Made by a program: the position numbers and the translations under genes. The notes beneath the pieces were generated by a model. It ran no database searches. It worked only from the letters and a program-made list of their open reading frames with translations, and was not told where the DNA came from. DNA of 37,637 bases from an uncultured Coprococcus sp. (GTDB taxonomy: Bacteria > Bacillota_A > Clostridia > Lachnospirales > Lachnospiraceae): positions 1 to 37,637 of the forward strand of contig CAAGAB010000018.1 in assembly GCA_900767685.1 (NCBI GenBank), given 5' to 3'. Below, piece by piece: positions 32,636-37,637 of this stretch. Position 1 is the first letter of the stretch. Each line of letters starts with the position of its first letter.

Positions 32636-35328
32636 GACAACAGACAAATAGAGAGATAAAAGGGATATTTGTCGCAGTTTGTGTGCTTTTTGCAGCATTC
32701 CTGCTGATACCAATGATATTTATAACAGGAAAATCATTTATAGGAAACGGTGGATGGACCTTTGAATACTACAGATCGGTATTTGGAGGAAGGGAGTTTG
32801 CAGAGATATTTGTAAGAAGTGTGGGAATAGCAATGGTGAGCGCACTCGTCACAACGATACTGGCATTTATTCTGGCATACTCCATACATTTTACCAACAT
32901 ACATCCAATTCTGAAAAAAGGGATATACGGACTGGCGGTTATGCCGATGCTGCTCCCGACCATCACTTATGGATTTGCAATCATATATTCTCTTGGAAAA
33001 CAGGGACTTATCACAAAACTTCTTGGAAGACAGTTGTTCGATATATATGGCATGACAGGACTCATGATCGGGTATGTTTTGTACACGCTGCCGATCTCGT
33101 TCTTGCTCATCAACAACACAATGGGATATATAGATAAGAAATTTCTGGTGGTTTCAAGGGTCATGGGCGATGGACCGCTTAGAACATTCTTTCAGACTAT
33201 ATTCAGACCGCTCATGGGAACCCTAGCGGCATCAGTCATCCAGTCCTTCTTCCTCAGCTTTACAGATTTCGGAATACCTGCCTCTGTGGGAGGGAGAACA
33301 GAGGTTATAGCGGGCAGACTTTACAATGAGATGCTCGGTAGTGTGCCAAATTTCAACAGGGGAGCCGTAGTAGCCATCATGATGCTCCTGCCTTCCATTA
33401 TAAGCATATTGATACTCGGTTATCTTGACAGATACAACATCAGGTACAGCAAGGTTTCAGACATAGAGATGAAAAAGTCACGTTTAAGGGATATGGTATG
33501 CATGGTCATATCGGCAGCTATTTTACTCTGTGTCACAGCAATATTTGCAGTCATAATCATAGTGCCATTTATAGAAGAGTGGCCTTACAGAGTGAACTTC
33601 ACGCTGAGTCATTTTACAGCGGTGTTTGAGGATACAGCACTCTCAATGGTTGTCAGGAATTCCATAGTCACAGCAGTGCTTACCGCATTGCTTGGATCAC
33701 TTGTCGTATATGGTGCGGCACTCGTGACAGCCAGGAGTAAGATATCATCCAAATGCAAGAAGGTGATAGAGAGCGTGGCGCTTGTGACCAATACCATACC
33801 GGGCATGGTGCTTGGTATAGCATTTCTGCTGACTTTTTCGGGGACAAGCCTGCAAAATACTATTGTTATCATCATATTCTGCAATATCATACATTTCTTC
33901 TCAACGCCTTATCTTATGATGAAGAGTTCGCTTGAGAAGATGAATTCGTCCTGGGAGACCACGGCGAGACTTATGGGCGACAGCTGGATAAAAACAGTTG
34001 TCAGGGTAATAACACCAAATGCCATGTCAACGCTGCTTGAGGTTTTCAGTTATTACTTTGTAAATGCCATGGTTACTGTCAGTGCGATCATATTTATAAC
34101 AGGTGCGAGAACCATGGTGATAACGACAAAGATAAAAGAATTACAGCATTTTGCTAAGTTTGATGAAATATTTGTACTCTCTCTGCTGCTGCTCGTCATA
34201 AATATAGCGGCCAAGACATTGCTTGGTGCTTTGGCGGAGCACCTGAGAACAGTTTCAGATAGAAAACAAAAGGAAAAAAAGAGATTGAAGGAGAAGATCA
34301 TGAAGAGAAAAATGAGCAAAAAAGGAGCAGCGGGGATAGCTGCAATGGCACTTACAGTAGTGCTTATGGGAAGTATGGTATTTACAGGATGTGGCAAGAA
34401 CGGCGGAGATGGTAAGAGCGGTGACAGTGGAAAACAGGTAGTCATCTACTCAAATGCTGACGATGAGGCGGTTGTAGCTATGAAGAACGCCCTCGACAAC
34501 AATGGATATAAGGGACAGTATGTGTTCCAGACATTTGGAACCAGTGAGCTTGGAGGAAAACTGCTTGCAGAGGGAACAAATATAGAGGCTGATCTTGTGA
34601 CCATGAGTTCATTCTATGTGGAGAGTGCCCAGGATCAGAACAAGATGTTCAAGGATCTGACATTTGACACAAATGCGCTGGAAGAATATCCGGCTTACTA
34701 CACACCGATCACATCCCAGGAGGGTGCGATCATAGTCAATACCGAGGTGATGAAGGAGAACAATCTTCCTACACCTACATGCCTCAAGGATCTTGCAGAT
34801 CCGGTGTACAGGGGATTTCTGTCGGTTGTGGATATAGATGGTTCATCCACAGCGTGGCTCATGGTTCAGGCGCTTATCAGTGCATATGGTGAGGATGGAG
34901 CGCAGGAGATACTTAAAGGAATATACGATAATGCTGGTGATCATCTGGAGGAGTCCGGTTCTGGACCAATCAAAAAAGTACGCGCCGGAGAGGTCGCTGT
35001 CGGATTTGGTCTGAGACATCAGGCACTGGCAGACAAAAAGTCCGGACTCCCTATTGATTTTATAGATCCTACAGAGGGAAACTTCTCACTCACAGAGTCA
35101 GTTGCTGTGGTTGACAAGGGGGACAAGAGCAATGAAAAGGCCATGGAGATGGCGGAGTGTATCATAAAGAATGGCCGTGCGGAACTTCTTCAGACTTACC
35201 CAAATCCGCTGTATGAGGGTGAGACATCAGACACAGCAAATGAGTCAAAGTATCCAAAGAAGTTCTCAGAAAAACTCACAGTTGAGCTGCTTGAAAAGCA
35301 TAGAGCACTGGCAGATGCATGTAAGTAA
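32632..35328 (+). CDS. Fused ABC permease and substrate-binding lipoprotein (2-aminoethylphosphonate import)
   Basis: An 898-residue single open frame joining two normally separate subunits. Residues 1 to about 550 are a double FbpB-type permease with about twelve membrane helices and two EAA-like loops (RVMGDGPLRTFFQTIFRPLM and ARLMGDSWIKTVVRVITP). Residues from 557 restart like a lipoprotein: MKRKMSKKGAAG, a hydrophobic stretch and the lipobox MVFTGC (Cys587). A periplasmic-binding-type domain follows (VVIYSNADDEAVVAMKNALD, EADLVTMSSFYVESAQDQNK, SGPIKKVRAGEVAVGFGLRH). GAAGGAG stands before the internal ATG at 34300, so the binding protein could also be made separately. An A7 tract lies at 34274-34280; removing one A would stop the permease at TGA just before that RBS. 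Whether the product is a true fusion is open. Confidence 0.88.
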   Translation: MRQQTNREIKGIFVAVCVLFAAFLLIPMIFITGKSFIGNGGWTFEYYRSVFGGREFAEIFVRSVGIAMVSALVTTILAFILAYSIHFTNIHPILKKGIYGLAVMPMLLPTITYGFAIIYSLGKQGLITKLLGRQLFDIYGMTGLMIGYVLYTLPISFLLINNTMGYIDKKFLVVSRVMGDGPLRTFFQTIFRPLMGTLAASVIQSFFLSFTDFGIPASVGGRTEVIAGRLYNEMLGSVPNFNRGAVVAIMMLLPSIISILILGYLDRYNIRYSKVSDIEMKKSRLRDMVCMVISAAILLCVTAIFAVIIIVPFIEEWPYRVNFTLSHFTAVFEDTALSMVVRNSIVTAVLTALLGSLVVYGAALVTARSKISSKCKKVIESVALVTNTIPGMVLGIAFLLTFSGTSLQNTIVIIIFCNIIHFFSTPYLMMKSSLEKMNSSWETTARLMGDSWIKTVVRVITPNAMSTLLEVFSYYFVNAMVTVSAIIFITGARTMVITTKIKELQHFAKFDEIFVLSLLLLVINIAAKTLLGALAEHLRTVSDRKQKEKKRLKEKIMKRKMSKKGAAGIAAMALTVVLMGSMVFTGCGKNGGDGKSGDSGKQVVIYSNADDEAVVAMKNALDNNGYKGQYVFQTFGTSELGGKLLAEGTNIEADLVTMSSFYVESAQDQNKMFKDLTFDTNALEEYPAYYTPITSQEGAIIVNTEVMKENNLPTPTCLKDLADPVYRGFLSVVDIDGSSTAWLMVQALISAYGEDGAQEILKGIYDNAGDHLEESGSGPIKKVRAGEVAVGFGLRHQALADKKSGLPIDFIDPTEGNFSLTESVAVVDKGDKSNEKAMEMAECIIKNGRAELLQTYPNPLYEGETSDTANESKYPKKFSEKLTVELLEKHRALADACK

Positions 35329-35349
35329 TTAAAAAGGAGTGTAACTAAA

Positions 35350-36447
35350 ATGTATAAATTATTGACACCTGGTCCGCTCACGACCACAGATACAGTTAAG
35401 AGAGAGATGCTTGTAGACCACTGCACATGGGACGATGATTACAAGTCCATAACACAGAATATCAGAAAAGAACTTCTGGAGCTTGTCCATGTGACGGAGG
35501 ATGAATATACTGTGGTTCTTATGCAGGGCAGCGGAACATTTGGCGTTGAGTCGGTTGTCACAAGCTCTGTTGGGAGTGATGACAAGATACTTGTATGTGA
35601 AAATGGTGCATATGGTTCCAGAATGGCAGAGCTTGCAAGGCGAGCCGGCAGAAATGTTGTTGTGTACCATGAGGATTATAACAAGATGCCGGATGCAGAC
35701 AAGGTGAGAGATATCCTTGCGAAGGATCCAGCCATCACACATGTGGGGATGATACACAGTGAGACCACATCCGGAATACTCAATGATATAGAGTCGGTGG
35801 GAAAGGTTGTAAAGGCTGCAGGAAGGACATTTATCGTGGATGGAATGTCATCATTTGCGGGAGTGGATATCGATGTGAAGGGAATAGGAATAGACTTCAT
35901 CATAAGCAGCGCAAATAAGTGTGTACAGGGTGTTCCGGGATTCTCGTTCATCATCTGCAACAGAAAGGAGCTCATGAAGTGCCAAGGCAAATGCAACAGC
36001 CTGTCACTTGACCTTTACGACCAGTGGGAGACAATGGAGAAAGATGGCAAGTGGAGATTCACATCGCCAACCCACGTTGTCCTCGCATTTGCAAAGGCTC
36101 TTGAGGAACTTAAGGCTGAAGGCGGAGTGACAGCCAGAGCAAAGAGATATAGGGAGAACAATCGAATCCTTGTTGAGAGAATGCGCAAGATGGGTATAAA
36201 GACATATATAGACGATGCACATCAGGGTCCGATCATCACGACATTTTTCACACCGAAGGTTGAGAACTATTCATTTGCGGAGATGTACGAGTATATCAAG
36301 GAGAGAGGCTATGCAATCTACCCTGGCAAGGTAACAGATGCAGATACATTCCGAATTGGAAATATAGGCGAGATATATAAGGATGATATAAACAAGGTGT
36401 GTGATATCATAGAGGAATATTTCGATAAGTGCCATGCTGGAAAGTAA
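35350..36447 (+). CDS. phnW: 2-aminoethylphosphonate--pyruvate transaminase
   Basis: A 365-residue PLP enzyme (aminotransferase class V) that transfers the amino group of 2-aminoethylphosphonate to pyruvate, giving phosphonoacetaldehyde and alanine. The start KLLTPGPLTTTDTVKREMLVD (split as LLTPGPLTTT) is the PhnW hallmark, with DHCTWDDDYK following. MQGSGTFGVESVVTS, SETTSGILNDI and FIVDGMSSFAGVDID form the PLP-binding framework. Lys190 in ISSANKCVQGVPGF is the Schiff-base lysine. The end FRIGNIGEIYKDDI is also conserved. It lies 21 bases after the transporter gene, with AAAGGAG before the ATG, and is followed by phnX, giving the complete 2-AEP degradation pair. Length matches the family. Confidence 0.96.
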   Translation: MYKLLTPGPLTTTDTVKREMLVDHCTWDDDYKSITQNIRKELLELVHVTEDEYTVVLMQGSGTFGVESVVTSSVGSDDKILVCENGAYGSRMAELARRAGRNVVVYHEDYNKMPDADKVRDILAKDPAITHVGMIHSETTSGILNDIESVGKVVKAAGRTFIVDGMSSFAGVDIDVKGIGIDFIISSANKCVQGVPGFSFIICNRKELMKCQGKCNSLSLDLYDQWETMEKDGKWRFTSPTHVVLAFAKALEELKAEGGVTARAKRYRENNRILVERMRKMGIKTYIDDAHQGPIITTFFTPKVENYSFAEMYEYIKERGYAIYPGKVTDADTFRIGNIGEIYKDDINKVCDIIEEYFDKCHAGK

Positions 36448-36470
36448 TGAATTCGGGAGGAAAAAGAGAT

Positions 36471-37256
36471 ATGAGAAATATAGAGGCTGTTATATTTGAC
36501 TGGGCTGGAACGACCGTTGACTATGGCTGTATGGCGCCGGTTCAGGCTTTTGTCAAGGCATTTGAAAAGTTCGGAATCACTCCGACAGAGGATGAGGTAA
36601 GAAAGCCCATGGGCATGCTCAAGCGTGACCATGTGAGGACCATGATGAATATGGACAGGATCCATCAGGAGTGGATCAGGGTACATGGAAAAGATTTCAC
36701 AGAAGATGACGTGGATCAGGTATATCAGGAGAGCGAGTCGGGAATACTCGACATACTTCATGACTATGCTGAGCCAAAGCCGTATGTGATAAACACCATA
36801 AAGGCGCTTAGAGACGCAGGGATAAAGATTGGATCCACAACAGGATACACAGATGAGATGATGGGCATCGTGGTGCCAAAGGCTGCGGAGTTTGGATATG
36901 CACCTGATTGCTGGTTTTCGCCAAACTCAGTGAAGAACATGGGTCGTCCATATCCATACATGATATTCAGAAATATGGAAACGCTAGGCATACATTCCGT
37001 GGCAAATGTAATAAAGGTGGGAGATACCGTATCTGATATAAAAGAGGGAATCTCAGCAGGTGTTATAACAGTTGGAGTTACCGAGGGAAGTTCTGTGATG
37101 GGACTTTCCCAGGAAGATTATGAGAGACTGACGGAGACGGAGCAGAACATATTGTGTGACAAAACAGGAAAGATATTCAAGGAAAACGGAGCAGATCATG
37201 TCATAAGAAATATGAGTGAGTTTCCGGGACTGATAAGAAGGATAGAGGCAAGATAG
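36471..37256 (+). CDS. phnX: Phosphonoacetaldehyde hydrolase (phosphonatase)
   Basis: A 261-residue HAD-superfamily enzyme that splits the C-P bond of phosphonoacetaldehyde into acetaldehyde and phosphate. The N-terminus EAVIFDWAGTTVDYG gives nucleophile Asp10 in the DWAGT form specific to phosphonatases. Lys51 in PMGMLKRDHVRTMM is the Schiff-base lysine that separates PhnX from other HAD proteins. IKIGSTTGYTDEMMGIV is motif II, and VIKVGDTVSDIKEGISAG is the acidic motif IV. GGGAGG is spaced for ATG 36471; the open frame runs back to 36429 but would overlap phnW. This is the last gene of the phosphonate operon, and a terminator follows about 70 bases later. Confidence 0.96.
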   Translation: MRNIEAVIFDWAGTTVDYGCMAPVQAFVKAFEKFGITPTEDEVRKPMGMLKRDHVRTMMNMDRIHQEWIRVHGKDFTEDDVDQVYQESESGILDILHDYAEPKPYVINTIKALRDAGIKIGSTTGYTDEMMGIVVPKAAEFGYAPDCWFSPNSVKNMGRPYPYMIFRNMETLGIHSVANVIKVGDTVSDIKEGISAGVITVGVTEGSSVMGLSQEDYERLTETEQNILCDKTGKIFKENGADHVIRNMSEFPGLIRRIEAR

Positions 37257-37324
37257 AGCCATGTTATAGTGGCACTCGTCAGGTCTCGTGCAAGCACGGA
37301 CTTTTACAACTGCTCGTACAAACT

Positions 37325-37366
37325 AAAAACCGCAGGACTATGCATGTAGATAGTCTGCGGTTTTTA
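37325..37366. terminator. Terminator after phnX, shared with the convergent serpin gene
   Basis: AAAAACCGCAGGACTA (37325-37340) pairs with TAGTCTGCGGTTTTT (37351-37365), with a single bulged G, and continues into a T-rich run on the plus strand and A/T-rich sequence on the other side. Confidence 0.85.
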
Positions 37367-37460
37367 TATATAGGTTAAATTTGATATAGCCGGAACAGTC
37401 TGTAGACTGTGTATTCAAAAGCTTGCCGATTTTGACATCGTTCCTGACCGTGATATGAGA

Positions 37461-37637
37461 TTATAATGAATTCACCCTGCCCATGAACAGGATCATTCCT
37501 GTGCTCTGATCTTCAATCACATACACAAATGGCTTGTCCACAATAAAGTTATATGTTTCCTCACTTGGCATCATTGCTGTTTCCTTGACCATGATGTCTG
37601 TCTCTGCTGCGGCCTTGGTTCCGTTCTCATCCACGAT
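37461..37637 (-). CDS. Serpin-family protease inhibitor, C-terminal part (partial)
   Basis: Only the last 58 codons are in the window; the gene continues beyond 37637. The translation runs IVDENGTKAAAETDIMV, KETAMMPSEETYN and FIVDKPFVYVIEDQSTGMIL, then FMGRVNSL and stop. DENGTKAAA is the serpin hinge before the reactive-centre loop, and FIVDKPFVYVI with ILFMGRV is the serpin C-terminal signature. Counting from the hinge Glu as P17, the scissile bond falls near Thr-Ala (KET|AMM), suggesting a small P1 residue as in inhibitors of elastase- or subtilisin-like proteases; the assignment could shift by a residue or two. Serpins are sporadic in bacteria, and several are known from gut Firmicutes and bifidobacteria. 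Secretion cannot be judged without the N-terminus. Confidence 0.9.
   Translation of the reverse strand: MVDENGTKAAAETDIMVKETAMMPSEETYNFIVDKPFVYVIEDQSTGMILFMGRVNSL

Noticed and set aside
32632..35328. Reporting the binding protein as a separate gene at 34300
   Set aside because: The sequence as given has a continuous frame, so the fused gene is annotated and the internal start is described in it instead.

Overview
The window reads as chromosomal DNA from a Gram-positive, low-to-medium GC anaerobe of the class Clostridia, most probably a gut Lachnospiraceae. The reasons are strong AGGAGG-type ribosome binding sites, TTG/GTG starts, lipobox lipoproteins, giant Big/MBG/fibronectin surface proteins, an RpiR-controlled phosphonate operon, HD-GYP signalling, and GGGGAC-GGTACC-GTCCCC palindromic repeats of a kind I associate with this family. 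No rRNA, tRNA, CRISPR array or intact insertion sequence was seen.

Layout. Positions 1-6830 are mostly housekeeping: the 3' end of valS, a rhodanese, a THUMP-type RNA methyltransferase, an exported papain-family protease, rdgB, a YfcE-like phosphoesterase and rlmD. Positions 6933-11300 are accessory: a small membrane protein, a remnant of a DUF4143-type ATPase, an AT-rich Syd/SUKH-like gene, an HTH-membrane regulator overlapping an anchored protein with a duplicated domain, and a lipoprotein. Positions 11314-15952 lie on the minus strand: a PH-domain protein, then a TetR regulator and a compact assembly line (adenylate-forming ligase, acyl carrier protein, stand-alone condensation-domain enzyme) whose gaps hold paired palindromic repeats.

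A strong promoter and a cobalamin riboswitch (16258-16380) precede a 2234-residue secreted protein with two transcobalamin-like DUF4430 domains, GLUG repeats, MBG/Big repeats and a fibronectin domain. This is the best candidate for an undescribed system: a B12-repressed surface protein of a Gram-positive that may capture corrinoids. An HNH-repeat protein, a short HTH protein ending in repeat sequence, a dCache-HD-GYP-REC protein and a hybrid histidine kinase follow. Then come a 5'-truncated signal peptidase and an Rpn/PD-(D/E)XK family protein.

Positions 30849-37256 form a 2-aminoethylphosphonate utilisation locus: an RpiR regulator, an ABC ATPase, a permease fused in frame to its lipoprotein binding protein, phnW and phnX. 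Inverted repeats of the form TGTAAA...TTTACA precede both the regulator and the transporter. The window ends in the 3' part of a serpin gene on the minus strand.

All calls are by eye from sequence and remembered family motifs. No database search was run.
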